From the NCBI GenBank assembly GCA_028717025.1, contig JAQUOR010000008.1, positions 1-19,241 of the forward strand: 19,241 nt of DNA, read 5' to 3'. Of this stretch, positions 1 to 8,112 are shown piece by piece. The translations under genes were made by a program, and so were the position numbers. The stretch is from Candidatus Omnitrophota bacterium. GTDB taxonomy: Bacteria > Omnitrophota > Gorgyraeia > Duberdicusellales > 4484-171. The notes below the pieces were generated by a model. That model saw only the letters and a program-made list of their open reading frames with translations. It had not been told where the DNA came from and did no database searches. Within the stretch, counting starts at the first letter, position 1, and every line of letters starts with the position of its first letter.

Positions 1-739
1 CATGTATGCCTTCGCCTTTTCTATGGATATATGCCGGAACAATACATGCGCGCGTACGTAAGCCAAGGGTCACCGGACCGGTAGGGGTTGCGGCAAGAAG
101 TCCGAAAAACTTAACCCACACCCCCCCTGTTCCAAAATTCTGATCCATCTGTAAAATAACGATTTCGTTGTCCCGCAACGCCTTGGTAATACCGAGAACA
201 CACTCCCTTCGGGGATAGGAAAAAATAGTTTTTACACCGGAGCCAACACGTAAATTGTGGAGGTAATCTCCCGCTTTTTCATCCCTCATGGGCCGGGTAA
301 CAAAACTCACTTTATACCCCTCCTTTACGAGTTTCAGGCTCATAAGAGGGAAATTACCTATGTGTGCAGTGACGATAATCACTCCGCGTTTTTGCGCAAG
401 CGCTTCATCGAGGTTTTCCTTTCCCTCTATGGTGACATCATCGAGGTTCCTGGTGTTACGCAGGAAATAGAGCAGTTCAAAAGATCCCTGTGCCATGAAT
501 ACAAAAAATCCCCTTGCGATTTTCTTTTTTTCTGCCAGAGACTTTTGGGGAAACGCGATTGAAAGACTCTCCATGGCAATGCGGCGGTGACGCACGACAA
601 AAAGATAGGCAAGATTGCCTAATATTTTTCCTAAGGTATAACTAAAATGTAACGGCAAAATACCGTTTACAATCGTAAACAGCCTTAAAAAAAAGAAACC
701 CAACCGGCGTTGTATGAATTTTTTTTGCTCTTTCTTCAT
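1..739 (-). CDS. LpxL/HtrB-family lysophospholipid (lipid A) acyltransferase, C-terminus beyond window
   Basis: Reading the minus strand from an ATG at 739 gives 246 uninterrupted codons that run off the left edge, so the C-terminal end is missing. A hydrophobic N-terminal stretch (about residues 13-48) is followed by the acyltransferase core. The core has a histidine block AHIGNFPLM at 125-133, then LQMDQNFGTGGVWVKFFG (196-213) and AATPTGP (216-222), which match the DQN/GVxVxFFG/AATPTG signature of the LpxL/LpxM family. These enzymes add secondary acyl chains to lipid A or related lipids at the inner membrane. The usual acidic residue of the HX4D/E motif is Pro131 here, so the exact substrate is uncertain. 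It is the last gene seen of the minus-strand run and follows the adenosine-specific kinase gene after a 128-bp gap containing repeats. I see no strong Shine-Dalgarno before the ATG. Confidence 0.85.
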   Translation of the reverse strand, partial: MKKEQKKFIQRRLGFFFLRLFTIVNGILPLHFSYTLGKILGNLAYLFVVRHRRIAMESLSIAFPQKSLAEKKKIARGFFVFMAQGSFELLYFLRNTRNLDDVTIEGKENLDEALAQKRGVIIVTAHIGNFPLMSLKLVKEGYKVSFVTRPMRDEKAGDYLHNLRVGSGVKTIFSYPRRECVLGITKALRDNEIVILQMDQNFGTGGVWVKFFGLLAATPTGPVTLGLRTRACIVPAYIHRKGEGIH

Positions 740-770
740 GATGTATAAAATTTATTTTTACGCGTTAACT

Positions 771-854
771 AACTCGCGAACTCTTAAACCGATAAGCTCC
801 TGACCGTACTCTATTTATCTTTTTCTTCCTTATGAGTTCACGAGCTGATGAGCT
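771..854. repeat. AGCT/GAGCT-rich degenerate intergenic repeat
   Basis: The gap between the acyltransferase and kinase genes contains short reiterated words such as ACTCGCGA, ATAAGCTC, ATGAGTTC and GAGCTGATGAGCT. The same vocabulary (ACTCGCGAG, AGCTTATCAGCT, AGCTCATAAG) recurs at 9594-9648. A related AGCTG/TCAGC form occurs at 17521-17583. It has no coding potential. It may be a dispersed noncoding repeat family; any function is unknown. Confidence 0.5.
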
Positions 855-867
855 AAATAACCTGCAC

Positions 868-1356
868 CTATAGCTTATATCCTATCTTTCTTAAAAACTC
901 TTTCCTCCAGCGCACGTCTTCTTCTTGTTCTACGCCGCGAGGACTTGCACCATCAATAACCCCCAGGATACCTCTGCCTTGCTCTGTTTGCGCAATAATA
1001 ATTTCTACCGGATTTGCAGTAGCGCAAAAAATGCGGCACACTTCAGGAACATTTTTTATCTGGTTAAGAACATTGACGGGGAATGCATTTTTTAAAATCA
1101 GAAAAAAGCTGTGACCGCAGCCGATGCGCATCGCGTTACCAATCGCTATAGTCTTTAGCTCCTCATCGTTAGCCTCAACTCGTATCAGGCACTTTCCCGA
1201 AGACTCGCAGAAGGCCAGCCCGAATTTTACCGAAGGTACTGTCGTAACCAGCACTTCGTATATATCTTCAACTGTTTTAATAAAATGCGCCTGACCGATA
1301 ATGATATTCAGATCCTGCGGTTTATCAACTTTTACCGTTTCAAGTTCTATCTTCAT
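868..1356 (-). CDS. Adenosine-specific kinase (PF04008/DUF355 family)
   Basis: The product is 162 aa, the normal size for this single-domain family of small globular proteins, annotated as adenosine-specific kinases on the basis of archaeal and Thermus structures. The C-terminal block (FCATANPVEIIIAQTEQGRG at 110-129, then GVIDGASPRGVE at 132-143) is characteristic, with GCGHSFFLILKNAFPVN at 79-95. The ATG at 1356 is chosen over an in-frame upstream ATG at 1383 because a strong GGGAGG lies 8 nt before it. The 5' end overlaps the 3' end of the CDF transporter gene by 17 bp, so the two are probably co-transcribed. No signal peptide or membrane segment is seen, so it should be cytoplasmic. The biological role of this family remains poorly defined. 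Confidence 0.88.
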   Translation of the reverse strand: MKIELETVKVDKPQDLNIIIGQAHFIKTVEDIYEVLVTTVPSVKFGLAFCESSGKCLIRVEANDEELKTIAIGNAMRIGCGHSFFLILKNAFPVNVLNQIKNVPEVCRIFCATANPVEIIIAQTEQGRGILGVIDGASPRGVEQEEDVRWRKEFLRKIGYKL

Positions 1357-2488
1357 TTTTTTCGCCTCCCGTATATGGTTCACAATGGATATTGACCTGG
1401 GAAAATTTAAAATTTTTCTTCAAGATGCTTGATAACCGGTGCGAGATGGCGTGCGACCTCTCAATAGAAGTATTTTTATCCATAAGGAGATGAAAATTCA
1501 AAATATTTGCGTTTTCCGTGGTGATGATTTCGACACTATGGAAATCTTTTATGTGTTTGGTGAATGTCATGATGCTTTTTATTAGTTTATTGACTTGCCG
1601 TTTTTCAACAGGCGTGGTACCTCTTTTTAAGTCGACGTGCACCAGACACTTGCCCAGGCCATCCTGATAAATCCTGTTTTCGATACTGTCGGCAACGCTA
1701 TGCGCCTCTTCCAGAGAAAGCGACGGGCTCAATTCGATATGCAAAGAAATTATTCTATTCTTGCCGTAACAATGGATCTCGATATCATGCACTCCCTCGA
1801 CAAACGTAAAACCTGACGCGAGCGCCCGCACCTGCTCATATAAAAACCCTGGTGCGGTTTTACCGATAAGGTTATCGACAAATTCTTTGGTCATCTTTAA
1901 CGCGAAGAAAAAGATGATGCCGGAGATAACCAATCCCAATAAAGAATCGACGTACGCGTACTGTGGCCCTTTTTGAACGAAGAAAAGCCCCACTCCTACG
2001 ATAAAGGTCGTAATGAAATCGGTATAATGGTGAAGGGCGTCAGCTTCCAGTATATCTGAAGAAACTTTTTTTGAAACTTTTTGCGTGATAATACCCAGCA
2101 ACAGCTTGACAATTGAAAACGAAAGCATCAAAAGGATGATCGTGGTATTTACCACAAGTGGTTTGGGATGGAAAAGCCGTACAACCGAATCTTTAAAGAA
2201 ACTTAAACCTATCAAGATAAGAAGCAGAGAAATAATAAGCCCGCCGACATCCTCTATTCTGCCGTGACCAAAGGGATGCTCTGTATCCGCAGGTTTCCTG
2301 CTTAAGCGTAAGCTTACCACTACCACACCGGTCGCAAGTATATCCCGTAAGCTATCCACCGCATCGGTAATGATAGAGATGCTGTTAGAGAAAAAACCGA
2401 TAAAAAACTGAACAGCGGCAAGAAGAAAATTAACACCGATACTCAGCCAGCTTACCTGCAACGATAATGAGTGATGCTTATCAGTCAC
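1340..2488 (-). CDS. Cation diffusion facilitator (CDF) metal exporter with two C-terminal domains
   Basis: This 382-aa membrane transporter aligns closely with E. coli FieF/YiiP, a divalent cation/proton antiporter of the inner membrane. Metal-site residues fall at the same numbers: D45 and D49 in TDAVDSLRD, H71 and H75 in EHPFGHG, and H153 and D157 in ALHHYTD. About six membrane segments occupy residues 10-200. The cytoplasmic ZT-dimer domain follows at about 212-287. Unlike roughly 300-aa FieF, a second stretch with the same strand-helix-strand pattern (about 300-375, HSVEI to VNIHCEP) follows, suggesting a duplicated domain. Translation starts at GTG; AAGGAG lies 7 nt upstream and overlaps the TAA of lnt, indicating coupling. 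Metal specificity (Zn, Fe, Mn) cannot be read from the sequence. Confidence 0.9.
   Translation of the reverse strand: MTDKHHSLSLQVSWLSIGVNFLLAAVQFFIGFFSNSISIITDAVDSLRDILATGVVVVSLRLSRKPADTEHPFGHGRIEDVGGLIISLLLILIGLSFFKDSVVRLFHPKPLVVNTTIILLMLSFSIVKLLLGIITQKVSKKVSSDILEADALHHYTDFITTFIVGVGLFFVQKGPQYAYVDSLLGLVISGIIFFFALKMTKEFVDNLIGKTAPGFLYEQVRALASGFTFVEGVHDIEIHCYGKNRIISLHIELSPSLSLEEAHSVADSIENRIYQDGLGKCLVHVDLKRGTTPVEKRQVNKLIKSIMTFTKHIKDFHSVEIITTENANILNFHLLMDKNTSIERSHAISHRLSSILKKNFKFSQVNIHCEPYTGGEKNEDRT
1365..1370 (-). promoter_or_regulatory. Shine-Dalgarno that sets the kinase start
   Basis: On the minus strand GGGAGG is followed by 8 nt and then the ATG at 1356. It lies inside the coding sequence of the upstream CDF transporter gene. 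It favours the shorter 162-aa kinase over a 171-aa version. Confidence 0.75.
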
Positions 2489-2499
2489 TATTCAGCTCC

Positions 2500-4005
2500 T
2501 TATTTTAAAACGGGCGCTTTAACGCGCGGGTTTCTTAAAAGGATAAAAATGACAAGTAGCCCCAGACTGCAGAAAAAAGGAAAAATGTCGCCGGTGCGAG
2601 TATAAAAACTTTTTTTGTTCATGCATGGTACTTTACACTGCAAAATCCCCGTAGATAGAACCTGTTTGCCCAGAGAGTCTTTCAAAACGGTGATTTCTCC
2701 CCGGCCGGAGACCCAACCGCTGATGCCTGTGTTGGCGGCCCGCACAATAGGGATTCTATTTTCGATGGCGCGAAATGTCATAATCCCGAAATGCTGAGAT
2801 GCTTCCGGCTCACCGCGGAACCAACCGTCATTGGTAATATTGACCAGGAAATCATTTTCACCGCGAAGCTGCGCAACGAACAAAGGGGAAACATCCTCAA
2901 AACAAATAAGCACTCCAAAGCGCGTATCTGCGTGCGAAAAAACGGTAGCGGTCTTGCCCCTGCTCATGTCACCTACCGCATTGAGCGCGCTGATCGAGCC
3001 TAAGTACCTGCGTAAAGGGATGTATTCGCCGAAGGGAACCAGTTTTATCTTACGATAGCTATCAAGGAGCGCGCCGTCTTTACCAAGCAACAATGCTGTA
3101 TTATAAAACGTATCATCAACTTGTGCAACTACTCCAATAAGCGTATCCCTGCCGCTTGCTCTTACGAAACTAACCAAATCTTCATAATTGCCCTCGTCTA
3201 CCACATACGGCCAGGCTGCCTCCGGATATATCAATAAACTTCCCAAGCTTGTTCTTTTGCTTAAATCTTTAAGTTTACCGACGCTTATGCGTCTCAATTG
3301 CTCATCCCAGCGGTAAACTTCTGCGGTATTAGGTTGTATCAACGCGATATCGACTGTCTTTTTTGGTTGGCCCGCGCGCAGGCAAAAAAACGAATACGCA
3401 AAAGAAAGCGCAAATACCGCACATACGAAAATTATTTTTCTTGGGGATAGCGCTCTTTTGCTCAACCGCTCGTACAGTAAAACATTTACCATGACAATAA
3501 GGAAAGAAATAAATTTTACTCCGAATATATCGACGGTCTGAATCAAATAAAGATTACGGTATTGAGAATACCCGAGGTTCCCCCAGCCGAACCCGCACCA
3601 GACATTTTCCTTAAAAAATTCCGTGATGACCCATACTGCAGGCACCGTCAGAATGCTAAAAGGCTTATCAAGAAAATAATTCGCTAATAAAAAAAATAAC
3701 ACCACATAGAGCGCTAAATAGCAAAGAAGCGCAATTAATCCTGCAACGGTCACGTGAGCAACCCAAAAGCAAGTCGCGCCGTAAAAGGCCAAACCGAATA
3801 CAAAGCTCACCAGCATTCCCCGTTTGTAATCCGCGTAACGTAAAGCCCACAGATAGGGAATAAGCGCCGCCCAGGCAATAAATGAAAAAAGCGCAACATT
3901 AAAGCTTAATGCAGCGATAAGACCGCTGGCGATACCGGCGCACAAAAGACTACCGAGTGTTTTGCCGCCATTGTAACGATCCGATACTGTTGTTTTATTG
4001 CCCAC
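2500..4005 (-). CDS. lnt: Apolipoprotein N-acyltransferase
   Basis: Lnt adds the third acyl chain to the N-terminal cysteine of lipoproteins at the periplasmic face of the inner membrane. The 501-aa length matches E. coli Lnt (512). Several hydrophobic segments fill residues 15-210, with the family signature ENVWCGFGWGNLGYSQ at 133-148. The nitrilase-like domain follows, with a recognisable Glu-Lys-Cys triad: E262 in IYPEAAWPY, K319 in YRKIKLVPFGEY and C368 in LICFED. A final hydrophobic helix lies at about 475-490. The start is GTG at 4005, overlapping the secA stop by 11 bp with only a weak Shine-Dalgarno, so translation probably depends on secA. Its presence implies mature triacylated lipoproteins, consistent with the lptE gene in this window. 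Confidence 0.95.
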   Translation of the reverse strand: MGNKTTVSDRYNGGKTLGSLLCAGIASGLIAALSFNVALFSFIAWAALIPYLWALRYADYKRGMLVSFVFGLAFYGATCFWVAHVTVAGLIALLCYLALYVVLFFLLANYFLDKPFSILTVPAVWVITEFFKENVWCGFGWGNLGYSQYRNLYLIQTVDIFGVKFISFLIVMVNVLLYERLSKRALSPRKIIFVCAVFALSFAYSFFCLRAGQPKKTVDIALIQPNTAEVYRWDEQLRRISVGKLKDLSKRTSLGSLLIYPEAAWPYVVDEGNYEDLVSFVRASGRDTLIGVVAQVDDTFYNTALLLGKDGALLDSYRKIKLVPFGEYIPLRRYLGSISALNAVGDMSRGKTATVFSHADTRFGVLICFEDVSPLFVAQLRGENDFLVNITNDGWFRGEPEASQHFGIMTFRAIENRIPIVRAANTGISGWVSGRGEITVLKDSLGKQVLSTGILQCKVPCMNKKSFYTRTGDIFPFFCSLGLLVIFILLRNPRVKAPVLK

Positions 4006-6856
4006 AGCACTTTTTGTATTTTTTGCCGCTTCCGCAGGGGCAGGGCTCGTTACGGCCTACCTTTTCTACCTGTTGAGAAGCCGGCGGAGGGGTGTTCGGC
4101 GATTTAGCGTCCTCTTTTTTTTCTAAAGGCGAGTATTGCGAGTGAATAAAATTCTTCGGGGTTTCGGAAAAAACAGTGATTGTCTCTTCCGGCAAGGCCA
4201 TTTTTGCTTTAAAAATCAGATCAACAATGCCTTCCTTGATGGAGGCAATCATCTCGTTAAAAGCGTTGTATGACTCCTTCTGATATTCCACTAATGGCTC
4301 ACTGTGCGCATATCCGCGTAAGTGAATGCCTTCCTTTAAGGAATCCATGATAAGCAGGTGTTCTTTCCAGCGGCTATCAACGATAGAGAGCGCTACCGCC
4401 TTCTCCATCTCGCGCATTACTGCGGCCCCTACCGTCTGCTCGCGTGCTTCGTAAGCATCTGCTACCTTTTGTTTCACTATTTCAACAGCTTCTTCCGCAC
4501 CCGCGTCATTGACACTTGCGGGAGCGATTTCTAAATCGAATTTAAGTTTCACCCAATGCAGGAGCCCCAGTGTATTTTTCTCTTCCTGAAAGTATACCGG
4601 GACGTTTCTGGCGATAACTTCATCGATCATTTCCAGGATCTCCTCTTTGATACTTGGGTTTGCCAGGATATCCTGCCGCTGACCATAAATCACTTCCCGT
4701 TGTTTGTTCATTACGTTATCGTATTCAAGGAGCTGTTTTCTGATTTCGAAGTTATGCGCCTCTACCCTTTTCTGCGCGATCTCTAAGGAGCTGTTGATAA
4801 GCGGGTGTTCTATGGGCTGATCCTCGGGAAAGCCGAATTTTTCCATGATAAAGAAAATCCGGTCAGAGCCGAAAAGCCTCATCAAGTCATCTTCGAGAGA
4901 AACATAAAATCGCGAAGAACCGGGATCTCCCTGGCGGCCCGAACGGCCCCGCAGCTGGTTATCGATACGGCGCGCTTCGTGACGTTGCGTTCCGATGATA
5001 TGCAACCCTCCCAATTCCACTACCTGCGTGTGCTCCTGGTGAAATTTATCCTTATATTGCTCATAGAATTTGCCGTACTGTTCTGCGTAAAGGGGGTCCT
5101 GCGGGTCGATGTTGTTACGTTTCAATAAATCCTTGATAAAGTAATCCAGATTGCCGCCCAAAATAATATCGGTTCCTCTTCCGGCCATGTTGGTAGCGAT
5201 AGTTATCTGACCAAGTCTGCCTGCCTGCGCGACGATATGGGCTTCGCGTTCATGATATTTGGCATTAAGTACGTTATGGGGAGTGCCTTTTTTCTCAAGG
5301 AGGAACGAGAGAGTTTCGGAATCCTCTATCGACGTCGTGCCCACGAGTACGGGCTTTTTTATTTTATACATTTCTACGATTTCTTCTATCACGGCGGCGA
5401 ATTTTGCTTTTTTCGTTTTATAGATCCTATCCTGATTATTTTCCCGGATGAGAGACCTGTTGGTAGGGATTGCCACCACATCTAAATTATAAATATGCCT
5501 GAATTCATTGGCCTCGGTGTAGGCAGTACCGGTCATGCCTGCAAGTTTCATATACATGCGAAAATAATTCTGCAGGGTGATGGTGGCTAACGTCTGGGTT
5601 TCCTCCTGAATGCGTAAATTTTCCTTTGCCTCGATTGCCTGATGCAGGCCATCCGACCAGCGCCGTCCCGGCATAAGCCTGCCCGTAAATTCATCGACAA
5701 TCACTACCTTGCCGTCTTTAACGATATATTCCTTGTCAACGCGGAACAGGTGGTGAGCGCGAAGTCCTTGCGTAAGATAATGCATCCAGGGGTTGGAAAG
5801 TTTATCGGGCAGCTCTTCAAGGCTTTCGACATTTAAGATTTTCTCGCATTTCTTTTCTCCCTTGTTGGTCAAATAGGCGTTATGGGTCTTCTCTTCTACG
5901 ATTGCTTCAAAATTCTGTTCCAATTCATCGGGAGACATGTTGGTTTCGCTGCCGTCGAGATTCTTTATGGTGACCGTACCATCCTTGTTATCAAAGCTCT
6001 GAATGACATTCTTTGTTTTAAGCTGCCGTATTGCTCTGTCGGCATTGTAATACTTTTCGATGGAGACTTCCGCAGGACCGGAGATGATAAGCGGGGTCCG
6101 CGCTTCATCAACCAAGATAGAATCGACTTCATCCACGATGGCATAAAAATGATCCCGTTGCGCTTTCCCCTCTAAAGTAGTTACCATGTTGTCCCGCAAA
6201 TAATCAAAGCCGAATTCGTTGTTGGTGCCATAGGTGATATCGCACGCATATGCAGCTTTTCGCGCTTCTCTTTCTATATCCTGTTGTATGACGCCTACGG
6301 AAAAACCTAAAAATTGATAGATGGGCCCCATCCATTCCATATCGCGACGCGCCAGGTAATCGTTGACCGTGACAATGTGCACGCCGCGGCCCGCCAGGGC
6401 GTTTAAAGACGCCGGCAAGGTGGCGACCAGCGTTTTACCTTCACCCGTAACCATTTCTGAGATCTTATTGCGATGCAGCACAATGCCGCCTAAAATCTGG
6501 ACATCAAAATGCCTCATCTTCAATGTCCGCCGGGATGCTTCACGTACCATGGCGAAATAATACGGCAGGATCTCATCGAAAACGGCAGCGATAACGTCCC
6601 TATATTCCTTTTCTTCTACTCCGGAAGTTTTCTCTTTGATTGTTCTTTTAAACTCCTCGCTTTTTTCTTTAAAAAAACTATCGGGTTTGTTCTTAAGTTC
6701 TTCCTCAAAGGAATTTACCTGACTGACCAGGGGCGCCAGAGAAACGACTTCTTTTAAAGAAGGCGTAGGGAGCTCTTTATTCAAAAGTATTGCTACCTTC
6801 GGCTTTAAGCTGTTAATTTTTCTCTGACCATTGCTAAGAAAAATATTCTTAAACAT
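3995..6856 (-). CDS. secA: Preprotein translocase ATPase SecA
   Basis: SecA is the ATP-driven motor that pushes unfolded proteins through SecYEG. The 953-aa product has Walker A MVTGEGKT (135-142), the Walker B region VDEVDSILVDEARTPLIISG (241-260), TGTAYTEANEF, the motor II block TNMAGRGTDI, and RNQLRGRSGRQGDPGSS-like helicase motifs. It ends in the zinc-binding SEC-C motif CPCGSGKKYKKCC (939-951). It is longer than E. coli SecA (901 aa). Extra residues appear in the N-terminal region (about 25-50) and in the preprotein-crosslinking region after residue 260. The ATG at 6856 follows AAGGAG at close spacing. It lies 27 bp after prfB and overlaps lnt, so it is probably co-transcribed with both. 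Confidence 0.98.
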   Translation of the reverse strand: MFKNIFLSNGQRKINSLKPKVAILLNKELPTPSLKEVVSLAPLVSQVNSFEEELKNKPDSFFKEKSEEFKRTIKEKTSGVEEKEYRDVIAAVFDEILPYYFAMVREASRRTLKMRHFDVQILGGIVLHRNKISEMVTGEGKTLVATLPASLNALAGRGVHIVTVNDYLARRDMEWMGPIYQFLGFSVGVIQQDIEREARKAAYACDITYGTNNEFGFDYLRDNMVTTLEGKAQRDHFYAIVDEVDSILVDEARTPLIISGPAEVSIEKYYNADRAIRQLKTKNVIQSFDNKDGTVTIKNLDGSETNMSPDELEQNFEAIVEEKTHNAYLTNKGEKKCEKILNVESLEELPDKLSNPWMHYLTQGLRAHHLFRVDKEYIVKDGKVVIVDEFTGRLMPGRRWSDGLHQAIEAKENLRIQEETQTLATITLQNYFRMYMKLAGMTGTAYTEANEFRHIYNLDVVAIPTNRSLIRENNQDRIYKTKKAKFAAVIEEIVEMYKIKKPVLVGTTSIEDSETLSFLLEKKGTPHNVLNAKYHEREAHIVAQAGRLGQITIATNMAGRGTDIILGGNLDYFIKDLLKRNNIDPQDPLYAEQYGKFYEQYKDKFHQEHTQVVELGGLHIIGTQRHEARRIDNQLRGRSGRQGDPGSSRFYVSLEDDLMRLFGSDRIFFIMEKFGFPEDQPIEHPLINSSLEIAQKRVEAHNFEIRKQLLEYDNVMNKQREVIYGQRQDILANPSIKEEILEMIDEVIARNVPVYFQEEKNTLGLLHWVKLKFDLEIAPASVNDAGAEEAVEIVKQKVADAYEAREQTVGAAVMREMEKAVALSIVDSRWKEHLLIMDSLKEGIHLRGYAHSEPLVEYQKESYNAFNEMIASIKEGIVDLIFKAKMALPEETITVFSETPKNFIHSQYSPLEKKEDAKSPNTPPPASQQVEKVGRNEPCPCGSGKKYKKCCGQ

Positions 6857-6883
6857 GCATCTCCTTATTCAAGCGTATATCCG

Positions 6884-7996
6884 TTATCGAGATTTCTTAC
6901 GCGTTACGGCTTCCCTTTCGCCAACCCGATATTTCAGATACGCGTAGATAAATTCCTCGAGTTTCCCATCAAGAACGCCCCAGGCATCATGCGATTCGAA
7001 ATCCGTCCGATGGTCTTTAACCAGAAGATACGGGTATAAAACGTAAGAACGTATCTGCGAACCCCATTCGATTTTCTGCTTGATGCCCGATATTTCCTTC
7101 AGCTCTTGTTTGCGCGTTTGCTCTTTTAACTCGTAAAGTTTTATCTTTAGGGCCCTGAGCGCCGCCAGCCTGTTTTGATGCTGGGAGCGCTCATTCTGCG
7201 AACCGACGATGATCCCTGTGGGAAGATGGGTCATGCGCACTGCCGAATCGGTTTTATTAACGTGCTGGCCGCCTGCGCCCGAGGCGCGAAAGGTGTCAAT
7301 TTTTAAATCTTCAGGTTTTATTTCAATATCAACGTCCTCTATTTCAGGACTTACATCCACGGAGGCAAAGGAAGTGTGCCAGCGCTTATTGGCATCGAAA
7401 GGAGAAATACGCACCAGACGGTGCACTCCTCTTTCTGACTTAAGGAGCCCATACGCACGCTTTCCTTCCACAAAGAATGTTATATTTTTTAAACCTGCTT
7501 CTTCGCCGCGCACCTCTACTAATACCCTGATAGCAAATTTCTTATCCTCTGCCCAGCGAAAATACATACGATAGAGCATGTTTGCCCAATCGCAGGCTTC
7601 TGTCCCGCCGGCGCCGGAGTTTATTTCAACCAGGGCGTTGGCGTCATCGAATTTATCGCAGAAAAGCACCTTCAATTTCAACTGCTCGAACGGTCGCGCA
7701 ATCTCGTTGAGTTCACGACGCATCTCAGCCTCATATGCCGCGTCCTCAAAAGTCAAAAGCTCTTTAAGCTCGTCCAGTTTTCCTTTAAGCGCATCCCACT
7801 CTTCAACATCGCCTTTAAGATCTTTAAGCTCCTCGATAACTTTAGAGGAATTTTTCTGGTCCTGCCAAAAATCCTGTTGGGCCATTTTCGATTGCAATTC
7901 TCTTACCCGCGTTCTCTTATCGTCCAACTTTAAGAGCTCGCCAAGCGTTGCCAGTTCTTGTACATGATTTTCAATCTGTTTTCGTATTTCTTCCAT
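6884..7996 (-). CDS. prfB: Peptide chain release factor 2 (RF2), no programmed frameshift
   Basis: RF2 recognises UGA and UAA stop codons in the ribosomal A site and triggers peptide release. The 370-aa product carries the RF2-type SPF tripeptide (198-200) and the catalytic GGQ (242-244 in GAGGQHVNKTDSAVR), with an N-terminal helical domain from 1 to about 110. The many RF2 genes that use autoregulatory +1 frameshifting have a CUUUGA signal near codon 25. Here the reading frame is continuous through the matching place (GELLKLDDKRTR, 19-30), with no in-frame TGA. A TAG lies in frame 6 nt upstream of the ATG, so there is no longer N-terminus in this frame. Upstream is a 116-bp gap after pilT; secA follows 27 bp downstream. 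Confidence 0.96.
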   Translation of the reverse strand: MEEIRKQIENHVQELATLGELLKLDDKRTRVRELQSKMAQQDFWQDQKNSSKVIEELKDLKGDVEEWDALKGKLDELKELLTFEDAAYEAEMRRELNEIARPFEQLKLKVLFCDKFDDANALVEINSGAGGTEACDWANMLYRMYFRWAEDKKFAIRVLVEVRGEEAGLKNITFFVEGKRAYGLLKSERGVHRLVRISPFDANKRWHTSFASVDVSPEIEDVDIEIKPEDLKIDTFRASGAGGQHVNKTDSAVRMTHLPTGIIVGSQNERSQHQNRLAALRALKIKLYELKEQTRKQELKEISGIKQKIEWGSQIRSYVLYPYLLVKDHRTDFESHDAWGVLDGKLEEFIYAYLKYRVGEREAVTRKKSR

Positions 7997-8078
7997 ACTG
8001 TCCTATCACCATCCGGGAAACTGTATCATACCGCACTTAAAAATTCATAAGGGGTGTTTTTATAAAAGGTTGGCTTAC

Positions 8079-8097
8079 GTGCCTATAATACAGGCAC
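8079..8097. other. Small hairpin in the pilT-prfB gap
   Basis: GTGCCT and AGGCAC form a perfect 6-bp stem around a 7-nt loop, about 15 bp after the pilT stop on the minus strand. No uninterrupted U-tract follows directly, so it is not a canonical intrinsic terminator. It may stabilise or delimit the pilT message. I see no convincing prfB promoter in the remaining gap. Confidence 0.4.
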
Positions 8098-8112
8098 ATT
8101 AAAGGCAAGCGG

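Noticed and set aside
1357..1383. Upstream ATG for the adenosine-specific kinase
   Set aside because: It would place the GGGAGG inside the gene. Family proteins start near MKIELETV.
7209..7967. Plus-strand open frames of 121 and 129 codons opposite prfB
   Set aside because: Serine/arginine-rich composition is typical of antisense shadows. prfB on the other strand is strongly supported.
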